From the NCBI GenBank assembly GCA_947574135.1, contig CANPIM010000010.1, positions 1-61,918 on the forward strand: a stretch of 61,918 nt of DNA. The letters run 5' to 3'. Both the position numbers and the translations under genes were made by a program. This DNA is from an uncultured Lachnospiraceae bacterium (GTDB lineage: Bacteria > Bacillota > Clostridia > Lachnospirales > Lachnospiraceae). The notes under the pieces were generated by a model, which made no database searches, was not told where the DNA came from, and saw nothing but the letters and a program-made list of their open reading frames with translations. Shown piece after piece: positions 8,418-17,596 of the stretch (positions are counted from its first letter, which is position 1; each line of letters begins with the position of its first letter).

Positions 8418-9901
8418 TAGAGGAACTGTTGATCCTGGTATTAAATATGAGCCTCACGGGAAGCTTTATCATTTTGGCTGTCCTGCTCCTTCGTCTCCTG
8501 CTGCGCCGGGCGCCCCGGATTTTTTCCTATGGGCTGTGGGTGGTGGTCCTGTTTCGTCTGCTGTGTCCGGTTTCCTTTTCCGCCCCCATATCCTTTCTGG
8601 GAATGCTGCATGCGCCGGCCGGGGGACGGATAGAATATATCCCGGAAAATATTGGGTATATGGGACAGCCGGAGGTGGAGCTGCCCATTCCGGTTATGGA
8701 GGAGGCCATTAATCGGTCGTTGCCGGCGGCTGTGCCTATGTCCTCCATAAATCCCATGCAGGTGTATCTGTTTATAGGAGGATGGATCTGGCTGCTGGGA
8801 GCAGGCCTAATGCTGCTCTATGGGCTGGGATCCCTGCTGGTGTTAAGGAGAAGGCTTGGGGGAGCGGTACGGGATGCAGAAGGGATTTACCGGACGGATC
8901 AGGTGGCCACCCCCTTTGTGCTGGGAATTTTCCGTTATCGGATTTATGTGCCGGAAAAGCTGGAGCCGGAGAAGCTTGCGTATATGCTGCTCCATGAGAG
9001 AACCCATATTCGCCGGAGGGATCCCCTGATCCGGGCGGTCGCCTATGGAGCCCTTTGTATTCATTGGTTCAATCCCCTGGTATGGGCGGCGTTTTTCCTA
9101 AGCGGAAGGGACATGGAAATGTCCTGTGACGAGGCGGTTATCCGGAAAATGGGAAATCATATCAAAAAGGAGTATTCCGCGTCCCTTTTATCTATGGCCA
9201 CCGGACACTCCCGGGTACGGGGAATTCCCCTGGCCTTTGGGGAGGGAGACACGGGAAGCCGCATTCGCCATGTGCTGGGCTATCGAAGGCCAAAGCTGGC
9301 CGCATTGGGGCTGGGGGCTCTGGTGGCCGGGATAGGGGCGCTTCTTCTTTTGGCGAATCCCCGGGAAACGAAAGAGCCTGTGATTTTTTACGGGGTATTG
9401 ACAGAGCTATCTATGGAGGAAGGGGGAGGGCCCAGGCTGGTGGCAACCATTCCCAGGCAGGGAGAGGTGGAGATTCCGGAGGCCCGGGAGATTTCTCCAT
9501 ATATAGAGATGGATTTTTCCGGACTGGAGGCCGGTCAGCTGGTGCGTATCACCTTTTCCGGGGAGGAGGAGGTTTTCATCCAGGAGACCTATCCGGCCAG
9601 CTTTTCTGTCATGGCAGAGCGGATAGAGGTTATGGGGCTTGGATTTTCCCTGGAGCATGGGGAAAATGGCCGCTGGCGTCTTGGGATTCCCCGGGGAATG
9701 GCGCCGGATGCAGAGGCGGGGGATGTGCTGGAAATCTATCACCACGATCCGGCCATTGACGGACAGCCGGCAGAGCTTCTGGCTTCCACGCCTGTGCTGG
9801 AGGCGGAGGAATATGTCCTCTTGGTGGAGCTATCCACGCAGGAGGCGGAGACCTTTCTGGCAGAGTTTGGATTTGGCATTGTCTGTTGGACGGAAGGGTA
9901 G
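8414..9901 (+). CDS. BlaR1-type M56 membrane metalloprotease
   Basis: The 495-residue protein has several hydrophobic segments in the first 150 residues and one at about 296-315. The zinc motif HERTH is at 194-198, followed by RRRDPL and the ligand region DMEMSCDEAV. Classical BlaR1 ends in a penicillin-binding sensor domain. Here the roughly 180-residue extracellular tail shows no SxxK/KTG motifs, so it probably senses something other than covalent beta-lactam binding. It overlaps blaI by four bases. The signal and target remain unknown; the protease role is a family inference with high confidence. Confidence 0.87.
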   Translation: MIEELLILVLNMSLTGSFIILAVLLLRLLLRRAPRIFSYGLWVVVLFRLLCPVSFSAPISFLGMLHAPAGGRIEYIPENIGYMGQPEVELPIPVMEEAINRSLPAAVPMSSINPMQVYLFIGGWIWLLGAGLMLLYGLGSLLVLRRRLGGAVRDAEGIYRTDQVATPFVLGIFRYRIYVPEKLEPEKLAYMLLHERTHIRRRDPLIRAVAYGALCIHWFNPLVWAAFFLSGRDMEMSCDEAVIRKMGNHIKKEYSASLLSMATGHSRVRGIPLAFGEGDTGSRIRHVLGYRRPKLAALGLGALVAGIGALLLLANPRETKEPVIFYGVLTELSMEEGGGPRLVATIPRQGEVEIPEAREISPYIEMDFSGLEAGQLVRITFSGEEEVFIQETYPASFSVMAERIEVMGLGFSLEHGENGRWRLGIPRGMAPDAEAGDVLEIYHHDPAIDGQPAELLASTPVLEAEEYVLLVELSTQEAETFLAEFGFGIVCWTEG

Positions 9902-9914
9902 AGCTATAAAAAAA

Positions 9915-9943
9915 TTTACATTTTCCTTCTGTTGTGGTATACT
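9915..9943 (+). promoter_or_regulatory. Promoter of lepA
   Basis: TTTACA at 9915-9920 and TATACT at 9938-9943 are 17 bases apart, a near-consensus SigA promoter about 30 bases before the GTG start of lepA. Confidence 0.75.
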
Positions 9944-9975
9944 GTATCATTGACAAAAACGATGGAGGAAAATGG

Positions 9976-11790
9976 GTGGCGACGATGGATCAGGGAAAAA
10001 TCCGCAATTTTTGTATTATTGCTCATATCGATCATGGGAAATCCACGCTGGCAGACCGGATTATTGAGATGACGGGGCTTTTAACCAGCCGGGAAATGCA
10101 GGCCCAGGTATTGGACAATATGGAGCTGGAGCGGGAGCGGGGCATTACCATAAAGGCCCAGACCGTGCGGACTGTGTACAAGGCCAGAAACGGGGAGGAA
10201 TATATTTTTAATCTCATCGATACCCCGGGCCATGTGGACTTTAATTATGAGGTATCCAGAAGTCTGGCTGCCTGCGACGGGGCCATTCTGGTAGTGGATG
10301 CGGCCCAGGGCATTGAGGCCCAGACGCTGGCCAATGTATATCTGGCTCTGGACCATGACCTGGATGTGGTGCCGGTGATAAATAAGATCGATCTGCCCAG
10401 CGCGGAGCCGGAGCGGGTCATTGATGAGATAGAGGATGTGATTGGGCTGGAGGCCCAGGATGCGCCCCGGATTTCTGCAAAGACCGGGCTAAATGTAGAG
10501 GAGGTTCTGGAAGCCATTGTGGAGCGGATTCCGGCGCCGGGGGGAGAGGTCTCTGCCCCCTTAAAGGCGTTGATCTTTGACTCTGTGTACGATTCCTATA
10601 AGGGGGTCATTGTATTCTGCCGCATTAAGGAGGGCACGGTAAAAAGAGGAACGCCCATTCTGATGATGGCTACGGGAGCCACGGCCGAGGTGGTGGAGGT
10701 TGGCTATTTTGGCGCCGGGCAGTTTATTCCCTGTGAGGAGCTAAGCGCCGGTATGGTGGGCTATCTCACGGCCAGTATAAAAAATGTGAAGGACACCATG
10801 GTGGGAGATACCATCACCAGCCGGGAGAAGCCCTGCCAGGAGCCTCTGCCCGGGTATAAAAAGGTGCTTCCCATGGTATACTGTGGCATGTACCCGGCAG
10901 ACGGGGCGAAATACCCGGATCTTAGGGATGCCCTGGAAAAGCTTCAGCTCAACGATGCCTCCCTGCAGTTTGAGGCGGAGACCTCGGTGGCTCTGGGCTT
11001 TGGCTTCCGCTGCGGCTTTCTGGGGCTTTTGCACCTGGAGATCATTCAGGAGCGGCTGGAGCGGGAGTACAACCTGGATCTGGTGACCACGGCTCCCGGG
11101 GTTATCTACAAGGTGCATAAGACCAACGGAGAGGTGATAGAGCTCACCAATCCCTCCAACCTGCCGGATCCCTCGGAGATCGAATATATGGAGGAGCCGG
11201 TGGTCAGCGCGGAGATTATGGTGACCACGGAATTTATTGGATCCATTATGGAGCTTTGCCAGGAGCGACGGGGAAATTATCTGGGAATGGAATATATGGA
11301 GGAGACCCGGGCTCTTCTTCGGTACGAACTTCCCTTAAATGAGATTATCTACGACTTTTTCGACGCTTTAAAATCCCGTTCCCGGGGCTATGCGTCCTTT
11401 GACTATGAGATGAAGGGCTATGTGCAGTCTGAGCTGGTGAAGCTGGACATCCTTATCAATAAGGAGGAGGTAGACGCCCTGTCCTTTATTGTGCACAGCG
11501 GTACAGCCTATGAGCGGGGAAGGAAAATGTGCGAGAAGCTTAAGGAGGAGATTCCCCGTCAGCTCTTTGAGATCCCCATTCAGGCGGCAGTGGGCAGCAA
11601 GATCATTGCCCGGGAGACGGTAAAGGCCATGCGAAAGGATGTATTGGCCAAGTGCTATGGCGGCGATATTACCCGGAAGAAGAAGCTGCTGGAAAAGCAG
11701 AAGGAAGGAAAGAAGCGCATGCGCCAGGTGGGAAATGTGGAGATCCCACAGAAGGCCTTTATGAGCGTGCTGAAGCTGGATGATAAGTAG
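9976..11790 (+). CDS. lepA: Elongation factor 4 (LepA)
   Basis: The 604-residue protein is a translational GTPase that acts on the ribosome, back-translocating stalled complexes or aiding 30S assembly. Visible motifs are AHIDHGKST (P-loop), DTPGHVDF (G3) and NKIDLP (G4), and the LepA-specific C-terminus includes [23 protein letters not shown] 9976 sits seven bases after GGAGG; ATG 9985 is 16 bases away, and the 9934 ATG lies on the promoter -10 region. The resulting length matches typical LepA (about 600). It heads a unit with hemW, as in many Bacillota. Confidence 0.96.
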   Translation: MATMDQGKIRNFCIIAHIDHGKSTLADRIIEMTGLLTSREMQAQVLDNMELERERGITIKAQTVRTVYKARNGEEYIFNLIDTPGHVDFNYEVSRSLAACDGAILVVDAAQGIEAQTLANVYLALDHDLDVVPVINKIDLPSAEPERVIDEIEDVIGLEAQDAPRISAKTGLNVEEVLEAIVERIPAPGGEVSAPLKALIFDSVYDSYKGVIVFCRIKEGTVKRGTPILMMATGATAEVVEVGYFGAGQFIPCEELSAGMVGYLTASIKNVKDTMVGDTITSREKPCQEPLPGYKKVLPMVYCGMYPADGAKYPDLRDALEKLQLNDASLQFEAETSVALGFGFRCGFLGLLHLEIIQERLEREYNLDLVTTAPGVIYKVHKTNGEVIELTNPSNLPDPSEIEYMEEPVVSAEIMVTTEFIGSIMELCQERRGNYLGMEYMEETRALLRYELPLNEIIYDFFDALKSRSRGYASFDYEMKGYVQSELVKLDILINKEEVDALSFIVHSGTAYERGRKMCEKLKEEIPRQLFEIPIQAAVGSKIIARETVKAMRKDVLAKCYGGDITRKKKLLEKQKEGKKRMRQVGNVEIPQKAFMSVLKLDDK

Positions 11791-11841
11791 AAAGGCCGAA
11801 GGCGGGGAAGCGGAAAAGCGGGAAAACGGAAAGGCCTTGGT

Positions 11842-13065
11842 GTGGTGGACGGTTTGGCAGAAAAGAAGGAGCTGGAAATTTATATACACATCCCCTTTTG
11901 TGTGCGCAAGTGTGCCTACTGTGATTTCTTGTCCGCGCCGGCAGATAAAGAGACCCGCGGACGCTATGTGGAGGCCTTAAAGCAGGAAATCCGCGAAAGC
12001 AGAAAGCTAGGGGAAACGTATGAGGTCTCCACCGTTTTTGTGGGGGGAGGCACGCCTTCCCTTTTGGAGGGAAGGCAGCTTGCAGAGATTTTAAGGGAGC
12101 TTAGAGATGATTTTTCTGTCCGGGAACAGGCGGAGATCACCGTGGAGTGTAATCCCGGGACCCTGGATGGGGACAAGCTAAAAAGTTTTAGGGATCTTGG
12201 GGTGAACCGGCTAAGTCTGGGGCTTCAGTCAGCCCAGAATGAGGAGCTGCGGCTTCTGGGGCGGATTCACACCTGGGAGGAATTTCTGGAGAGCTTTCGG
12301 CTGACCCGGGAGGCCGGATTTTCCAATGTGAATGTGGACCTGATGTTTGGACTGCCGGGACAGACCCAAAAAAGCTGGCGGGATACCCTTAATCGGGTGC
12401 TTGATCTGGAGCCGGAGCATATTTCCGCCTACAGCCTGATACTGGAGGAGGGAACGCCCTTTTTTAGGCAATACGGGGAAAGGGCGGAAGATTCACACGA
12501 AAAAAGCGGACAAGAGACTATGGCAGGCGTCTCCGAAAAAAAGGGGGCACCACGGGAACCATTTCCCGGGCTTCCTGATGAGGATACGGAGAGGCAGATG
12601 TATGAGGATGCCAGGGAACGCTTGGAGGCAGCCGGTTTCGTCCGCTATGAGATCTCCAATTTCGCCAAACCGGGCCGGGAGTGTAGGCACAATCTGGGCT
12701 ATTGGCGGAGAGAGGAATACAAGGGATTTGGGATAGGGGCGGCTTCCCTGCTGGGGGGCTGCCGCTTTCGGAATCAGGAGAAGCTTGGACCCTATTTACA
12801 GGGGCAGTTTGCCGTGACGGACTGGGAAGAGCTGACACCGGCGGATGATTTGTCGGAGACCATGTTTCTGGGACTGCGTACCCGGCAGGGGGTTCGGCTA
12901 ACCAGGGAGATGCGAAGAATTTACCAAAAGGAGCTGGAGCGCTATCAGAGACAGGGCTTTCTCCTGGAGGAGAAGGGGTTCCTGCGGCTTACAGACAGAG
13001 GCATTGATGTGAGCAACTGGATTCTGGCGGATTTTTTGATAGAAGAACAAATGTTTGATATATAA
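11842..13065 (+). CDS. hemW: HemW-like radical SAM protein (heme chaperone)
   Basis: The 407-residue protein has the radical SAM cysteines CVRKCAYC at 20-27 and the HemW-type continuation VSTVFVGGGTPSLLE and NVDLMFGLPGQT. HemW proteins bind heme and an iron-sulfur cluster and are no longer considered coproporphyrinogen oxidases. It lies directly behind lepA, the usual position. It is about 30 residues longer than typical members because of a hydrophilic insertion at about 214-245, before the LPDEDTERQMYE motif; the reading frame is continuous across it. The start is uncertain: GTG 11842 has only a weak ribosome-binding site. Confidence 0.9.
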   Translation: MVDGLAEKKELEIYIHIPFCVRKCAYCDFLSAPADKETRGRYVEALKQEIRESRKLGETYEVSTVFVGGGTPSLLEGRQLAEILRELRDDFSVREQAEITVECNPGTLDGDKLKSFRDLGVNRLSLGLQSAQNEELRLLGRIHTWEEFLESFRLTREAGFSNVNVDLMFGLPGQTQKSWRDTLNRVLDLEPEHISAYSLILEEGTPFFRQYGERAEDSHEKSGQETMAGVSEKKGAPREPFPGLPDEDTERQMYEDARERLEAAGFVRYEISNFAKPGRECRHNLGYWRREEYKGFGIGAASLLGGCRFRNQEKLGPYLQGQFAVTDWEELTPADDLSETMFLGLRTRQGVRLTREMRRIYQKELERYQRQGFLLEEKGFLRLTDRGIDVSNWILADFLIEEQMFDI

Positions 13066-13139
13066 AAGACTGGTTTCTGTGATCCGGCTTATGGCCCGCA
13101 GGGCAGAACCTAAAGTTTAAGCGTGAAGGAGTAAAACAG

Positions 13140-14054
13140 ATGGATTCTTTAGAGATATTACAGAGGCAGCAGGTGAGTCCGGGGCTTATTGGGGATCTGG
13201 AAAAATTCCGGCAGGCGTATCCTCTGGAGGACACCCTGCGCTACCGGGTGGCCCGGCCACCGGTTCCCTTTTACGGAAGAGAAATCCTGGAGATGGCTAT
13301 CACGGCCCTGCTTCAGGGGGAAAATCTGCTGCTGTGCGGGGCCAAGGCCACGGGAAAGAATATTCTGGCGGAGAATCTGGCCTGGCTCTTTGGCCGGCCC
13401 CTTTATAATATTTCCTTCCATGTGAATACGGACAGCAGCACCCTCATCGGAACGGATACCTTTCGGGACAATGAGGTACAGCTGCGCCAGGGACCGGTAT
13501 ACCAGTGTGCCCAATACGGGGGCTTTGGCGTGCTGGACGAGATTAATATGGCAAAGAATGACGCGGTTTCCGTACTGCACGCCACCCTGGACTATCGGCG
13601 TCTCATTGACGTGCCAGGCTATGATCGGATCTGCCTTCATCCGGCTGCCCGGTTTATCGGCACCATGAATTACGGCTATGCAGGCACCCGGGAGCTGAAC
13701 GAGGCGCTGGTATCCCGGTTTCTGGTTATCCGTATGCCGGATTTAACAGAGGAAACCCTGCTGCTGATTCTGGAAACCGGCTTTCCGGAGGCAAAAAAGG
13801 AGGCCCTTGATCAGTTTGCGGGGCTCTTTCTGGATCTCCAGGCCAAGGCGGCCAACAGTGAGATTTCCACCAAGGCCCTGGATCTGCGGGGGCTTTTGGC
13901 TGCCCTGAAAACCATTCAGGGAGGCCTTCGGCCCAGGCTGGCGGTGAGTATGGGGCTGACCAATAAATGCTTTGACAACTTTGAGCGGGAATTGATTGAG
14001 GATATGGTTATGACCCGGATTCCGGAGAGCTGGGGGCCGGAGGCAGTGTTTTAA
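13140..14054 (+). CDS. MoxR/CobS-like AAA+ ATPase
   Basis: The 304-residue protein has a Walker A-like CGAKATGKN at 66-74, a Walker B VLDEINMAK around 131-138 and a sensor segment GTMNYGYAGTRELNEALVSR. Such ATPases work with a VWA-domain partner as chaperone or metal-insertion pairs, and a VWA gene follows after a short gap. The residue after the Walker lysine is Asn rather than Ser/Thr, which would alter Mg2+ coordination. Target unknown. The order ATPase, VWA protein, small protein suggests one operon. Confidence 0.87.
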   Translation: MDSLEILQRQQVSPGLIGDLEKFRQAYPLEDTLRYRVARPPVPFYGREILEMAITALLQGENLLLCGAKATGKNILAENLAWLFGRPLYNISFHVNTDSSTLIGTDTFRDNEVQLRQGPVYQCAQYGGFGVLDEINMAKNDAVSVLHATLDYRRLIDVPGYDRICLHPAARFIGTMNYGYAGTRELNEALVSRFLVIRMPDLTEETLLLILETGFPEAKKEALDQFAGLFLDLQAKAANSEISTKALDLRGLLAALKTIQGGLRPRLAVSMGLTNKCFDNFERELIEDMVMTRIPESWGPEAVF

Positions 14055-14150
14055 ATAGCAGCGGTTTCCTTTGCCGGGAGAGAGAAGGGATATGGATCCA
14101 AGGCGGGAAAACGAAAAGGCAGCAGGTGAAAAAGGGCAGGTGAGAGCGGG

Positions 14151-15947
14151 ATGAAGGAATCCCTGGAATATCTGGCTTCCCTGGAAGGGGAGCCGGAGGA
14201 GGCGGAGCGCCAAATGGAAATTGAACAGCGCATGCAGAATCTCTGCTGGACCGTCAGCGGGGATTATTCCCTGCGCCTGAAGCTGGATACCAGGGCCTTT
14301 GCCAGGTCCAAATATGCGGCTCTCTATGATGCCGTAAAGCAGGGAGCCTTTGCCAAATTTTTTTCCAAGGAAGAGCTTGGCATGTATCTGGTGAAAAAGC
14401 TGTATTTCGGGGCCAAGGAGCAGGAGCTGTTACAGCTGTCCCAGCTCTGCGTGGATTGCGCCGTGCTGCGCCGGATTACCGGGGAGCGCAAAGGGGTGGA
14501 GGAGCTTCGAAAAAAGGCTTTTCTCGATGTTCTGGATCAGGATTTTCACCGCATGACTGCCTCCTTTTTGGGACAGGTAAAAATCAGCCTCATGAAGGAG
14601 GCCGTCTATGGGCAGGAGGCCATGACGGATCGGATTCGCCGGGTGGTGGATCGGCTGCAGGAGCTCCACGGGGCAGAGGACACCTTGGAGGTGCTTCGCT
14701 GCCTGGATGAGCTGTATAATCAGCTGGTGGACCGGCATTTTGAGGAAAAGTACGGTCCTTTGGAGACTGTCCTGGCTGTGACCATGGAGGATTTAAAGGA
14801 ATTTAACTGGAAGGATTTTCTGGAGGAGGAGCTCTATGAGGAGGATATGGACCGATACCTGGAGCAGCTGACCCAGGCGGCCTCCACCCTGCAGGAGAGA
14901 GATTCCCAGGAAACCCGGACAAGGGCAAAATCCCGGGTGGTGCTGGTGGATGAGGAAGCGGCGGCCAAGATGTATTCCTATATAGAGCTGAATTATGGCC
15001 GTTCTTACTTAAATGAGCGGGAGCAGAGACGGCGCAACGGACTTCTGTGCCGGGGAGCGCACGCGGATTGTCAGCTATATTTTACCGACGGAATTCTGGA
15101 AAATATGGTGCGCAAGAATTACCAGTCAGAATACGCCAGGCGGGCCAAGGAGGTAAACCTACGCATCTATGGCAATCATTTTCGGGTGGCCAGACGGAAT
15201 ATCGAGCAGCTGTCAGATGCCCTGCGCAGATCCTTGCAGGCCCGCAGTGAGCGGGAGGTGGTTTCCATGGATTACGGAGCCATTGTGCCGGCCCGGCTCT
15301 GGAAGGTGGGGCGCAGCAGGGATACCCGGCTGTTCCAGAAGGAGATCCGGAAAAACAGCACGGATTTTGCCGTGTATGTGCTTATTGATGCCAGCGGCTC
15401 TCAGAGAAACCGCCAAAGTCTGGTGGCTATCCAGGGCTTTATGCTTAGCGAGGCCTTAAGCAATGTGGGGATTCCCCATATGGTGGCAGGTTTTTGTACC
15501 TTCTGGGATTACACGGTGATGCGCCGGTTTCGGGATTATGAAGAGGGCCGGGAGGCCAACCGCCGGATTTTCGAATTTCACGCCTCCTCCAACAACCGGG
15601 ACGGGTTGGCTATCCGCACGGCAGCCTGGAGTCTTTCCCAGCGGGAGGAGGAGAATAAGATCCTCATTGTGCTCAGCGACGGCAGGCCCAACGATCAGAT
15701 TGTAAACCGGCCAAACAGCAGGAATCCGGCCTCCTACTGCGGGGAATATGCGGTGCGGGATACGGCTCTGGAGGTGCGTAGGGTTCGCAGTCAGGGAATC
15801 TCCGTGCTTGGGGTATTTGCCGGGGAGGAGCAGGATCTCCAGGCGGAGCGGCGGATCTTTGGCAAGGACTTTGCCTATATTCGCAATATTATGAATTTTT
15901 CCCATGTGGTGGGGCTGTATCTCCAGAAGCAGCTGGATGAGACATGA
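14151..15947 (+). CDS. VWA-domain protein, CobT-like partner of the MoxR ATPase
   Basis: The 598-residue protein has an alpha-helical N-terminal half and a C-terminal von Willebrand A domain from about 400. The domain has a metal-ion-dependent adhesion site DASGS at 413-417 and a later SDGRPND. With the upstream AAA+ protein it resembles the CobS/CobT or RavA/ViaA style of machinery, in which the VWA protein selects the client. No cobalamin genes are nearby, so a cobaltochelatase role is not supported. Soluble, no signal peptide. Its stop overlaps an upstream ATG (15944) of the next small gene. Confidence 0.85.
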   Translation: MKESLEYLASLEGEPEEAERQMEIEQRMQNLCWTVSGDYSLRLKLDTRAFARSKYAALYDAVKQGAFAKFFSKEELGMYLVKKLYFGAKEQELLQLSQLCVDCAVLRRITGERKGVEELRKKAFLDVLDQDFHRMTASFLGQVKISLMKEAVYGQEAMTDRIRRVVDRLQELHGAEDTLEVLRCLDELYNQLVDRHFEEKYGPLETVLAVTMEDLKEFNWKDFLEEELYEEDMDRYLEQLTQAASTLQERDSQETRTRAKSRVVLVDEEAAAKMYSYIELNYGRSYLNEREQRRRNGLLCRGAHADCQLYFTDGILENMVRKNYQSEYARRAKEVNLRIYGNHFRVARRNIEQLSDALRRSLQARSEREVVSMDYGAIVPARLWKVGRSRDTRLFQKEIRKNSTDFAVYVLIDASGSQRNRQSLVAIQGFMLSEALSNVGIPHMVAGFCTFWDYTVMRRFRDYEEGREANRRIFEFHASSNNRDGLAIRTAAWSLSQREEENKILIVLSDGRPNDQIVNRPNSRNPASYCGEYAVRDTALEVRRVRSQGISVLGVFAGEEQDLQAERRIFGKDFAYIRNIMNFSHVVGLYLQKQLDET

Positions 15948-15976
15948 TTTCATTTGATAAAGGAAGGGTGACAGAG

Positions 15977-16204
15977 ATGAAGGAATATGAAGTGGTTCAT
16001 GAGATTTTTAATCAGTGCTCCGGAAATCAGATGCGGGACGTGTTTATTGAGGAGGCGGAAATTTCCGATCTGGACGCCTATGTAAAGAGCCGCCACACAG
16101 AGAAGAGTGCCTCCTTTGAGCGGGAGGATTTGGCGGACGGCACCATTGTGTATCACGTGGATATAGCGGGGCTATTGCAGCGGTATACCTTTACAGAGCT
16201 GTAG
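15977..16204 (+). CDS. Small protein of unknown function, paralogue A
   Basis: A 75-residue acidic protein that I do not recognise as a named family. It starts MKEYEVVHEIFNQCSGNQ and ends with DIAGLLQRYTFTEL. The next gene encodes a closely similar protein of equal length, so this is a tandem duplication. An open start at 15944 overlaps the VWA stop. I prefer ATG 15977 because it follows AGGAAGG by a normal gap and aligns exactly with the start of the paralogue. Shared features are a CxGNQ motif, an IEE.E..DLD.Y segment, HxEKS and the RYTFTE ending. Confidence 0.75.
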   Translation: MKEYEVVHEIFNQCSGNQMRDVFIEEAEISDLDAYVKSRHTEKSASFEREDLADGTIVYHVDIAGLLQRYTFTEL

Positions 16205-16311
16205 AGGCCTGAAAATCCGGAATTTTTGTATAAAATGTCTAAAAATACTGGCTTTTTTCTCCGTTTTAGTGTAAAATAGAGATATCAATTTACAGGACGG
16301 AGGTTATCGAT

Positions 16312-16545
16312 ATGAAACGTTACGAGCTGGTGAAGGAAAATTTAGGGTATTGTCCGGGAAATCAGGGCCGCAAAACGGCCATTGAAGAGGTAGAGGTTGC
16401 GGATCTGGATGAGTATATCAAAAATCTGCATTCCGAGAAGAGCTACAAATATGAAAAAGAGGAGATGCCGGGAGGCGTGGTGATCTATCACCTGGACGTG
16501 GCAGGGGTAGTGGAGCGCTATACATTTACGGAGATTCCCGATTAA
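16312..16545 (+). CDS. Small protein of unknown function, paralogue B
   Basis: A 77-residue protein, MKRYELVKENLGYCPGNQ..., similar along its whole length to the protein encoded at 15977-16204: CxGNQ, IEEVEVADLDEYIK, HSEKS, YHLDVAGVVERYTFTE. It has a good GGAGG site and its own gap of about 110 bases, so it may be expressed separately. It is followed by a terminator. Function unknown; no membrane segment or signal peptide. Confidence 0.78.
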   Translation: MKRYELVKENLGYCPGNQGRKTAIEEVEVADLDEYIKNLHSEKSYKYEKEEMPGGVVIYHLDVAGVVERYTFTEIPD

Positions 16546-16582
16546 TCCTAAGAGAGTGGAATTCTAATTGGAAAAGTTTGGA

Positions 16583-16612
16583 AAGGCTGCGGTGAGAGCT
16601 GCGGCCTTTTTT
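16583..16612 (+). terminator. Terminator between the small gene and PAP2
   Basis: AAGGCTGC at 16583-16590 pairs with GCGGCCTT at 16601-16608 (one G-T pair) and is followed by T residues. It sits just ahead of the ribosome-binding site of the PAP2 gene, so that gene must be read through or have a promoter close by. Confidence 0.7.
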
Positions 16613-16622
16613 GGAGGTTGCC

Positions 16623-17189
16623 ATGGAGTGGTCGTTTGTATGGGAGGAACAGTTTCTTTTGTTTTTGCAGGAGCAGGTGCGCAGGCCCTGGCTGAATCTG
16701 GTGATGGGGGCCATTACCCGCCTGGGTGACGCAGGGATTCTGGCCATTCTTACCTGCCTGCTTCTGCTGTGCATTCCCTCTTTGCGGCGCACCGGGAAGT
16801 TAGCTTCCCTGTCCCTTTTCATGGATTTTGCCCTGGTAAATGTGCTGCTGAAAAATCTGGTGGGACGGATGCGGCCCTATGCCTATGGAGCGGTGGAGGG
16901 GCTGATTCCCATTGCCCGGCTTCCCGTGGATACCTCCTTTCCCTCGGGACACACAGGGGCCAGCTTTGCCGTGGCCAGTGTGCTGTTTTTGTGCTTTCCC
17001 AAAAGAGTGGGGGTGCCGGCCATGGCTCTGGCGGCCCTTATCGGATTTTCCCGGCTGTATGTGGGGGTGCATTACCCCACGGACGTGCTGGCCGGCATGG
17101 TGGTGGGAATCGGTACCGGATGGATAGCCGTTTGGCTTGGAAGGCGGCGTTTTAGGACAGGAGCCAGTCAGGGCGAGACGGAGACCTGA
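16623..17189 (+). CDS. PAP2-family membrane phosphatase
   Basis: The 188-residue integral membrane protein has the three PAP2 motifs: K77 with R84-P85 (KNLVGRMRP), PSGH at 107-110, and SR at 143-144 with H150 and D154 (SRLYVGVHYPTD). Family members dephosphorylate lipid phosphates such as undecaprenyl pyrophosphate or phosphatidic acid on the outer face of the membrane. A BcrC-like undecaprenyl-pyrophosphatase role is possible but not provable. ATG 16623 follows GGAGG; a TTG at 16611 would overlap that site. Confidence 0.9.
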   Translation: MEWSFVWEEQFLLFLQEQVRRPWLNLVMGAITRLGDAGILAILTCLLLLCIPSLRRTGKLASLSLFMDFALVNVLLKNLVGRMRPYAYGAVEGLIPIARLPVDTSFPSGHTGASFAVASVLFLCFPKRVGVPAMALAALIGFSRLYVGVHYPTDVLAGMVVGIGTGWIAVWLGRRRFRTGASQGETET

Positions 17190-17192
17190 TAA

Positions 17193-17235
17193 AAGAGGCT
17201 GCAGGCAGAAAGTTTTATTCTGCCCGCAGCCTCTT
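17193..17235. terminator. Bidirectional terminator between PAP2 and rubredoxin genes
   Basis: An 18-bp inverted repeat with one mismatch (arms 17193-17210 and 17218-17235) lies between convergent genes. The rubredoxin stop is 13 bases away. A-rich and T/C-rich flanks fit use from both sides. Confidence 0.8.
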
Positions 17236-17247
17236 CCCCTTTGCCGC

Positions 17248-17406
17248 TTATTCCTCTGAAAAATCATCCTTGCCCACAGAGCAAAGGGGGCAAACCCAAT
17301 CCTCCGGCAGATCCTCAAAGGCGGTTCCCGGTGCGATCCCGTTATCCGGATCGCCGATTTCCGGGTCATAAACATAGCCGCAGATGTCACAAACGTATTT
17401 TGCCAT
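17248..17406 (-). CDS. Rubredoxin
   Basis: This 52-residue protein is a complete rubredoxin: [26 protein letters not shown], and [11 protein letters not shown]. The two CxxCG-type pairs bind one iron. It transfers electrons in the cytoplasm, in anaerobes often to peroxide- or superoxide-reducing enzymes. The longer open frame upstream lacks family similarity; the ATG at 17406 follows a GAGAGG site. It is transcribed alone, convergent with the PAP2 gene. Confidence 0.95.
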   Translation of the reverse strand: MAKYVCDICGYVYDPEIGDPDNGIAPGTAFEDLPEDWVCPLCSVGKDDFSEE

Positions 17407-17567
17407 ATCTGGCACCTCTCTTTCTTTGCTGTGCCTGATTTTGCCATTTGGTCTCCCTGTTTGGGGACTGGTCTCAGGCTGCACAGTCTTTTTGTTAGGA
17501 TACCCTCCGTTTGCCAGGTCATACATGGTTTTTTGCCACGACTGTACAATGAGAAACGGGGTATACA

Positions 17568-17588
17568 GGTATCATACCAAATGATACC
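17568..17588. promoter_or_regulatory. Perfect 8-bp dyad upstream of the rubredoxin gene
   Basis: GGTATCAT and ATGATACC are separated by five bases, in the gap between the clpB 3' end (17597) and the rubredoxin gene. No T-run follows it in the clpB direction, so it is not a typical terminator. It could be an operator for the rubredoxin transcript; that is inference. Confidence 0.45.
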
Positions 17589-17596
17589 AAAAAAAT

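Noticed and set aside
14151..15947. Cobaltochelatase CobT
   Set aside because: MoxR/VWA pairing is similar, but no cobalamin genes are nearby and the general VWA partner call is safer.
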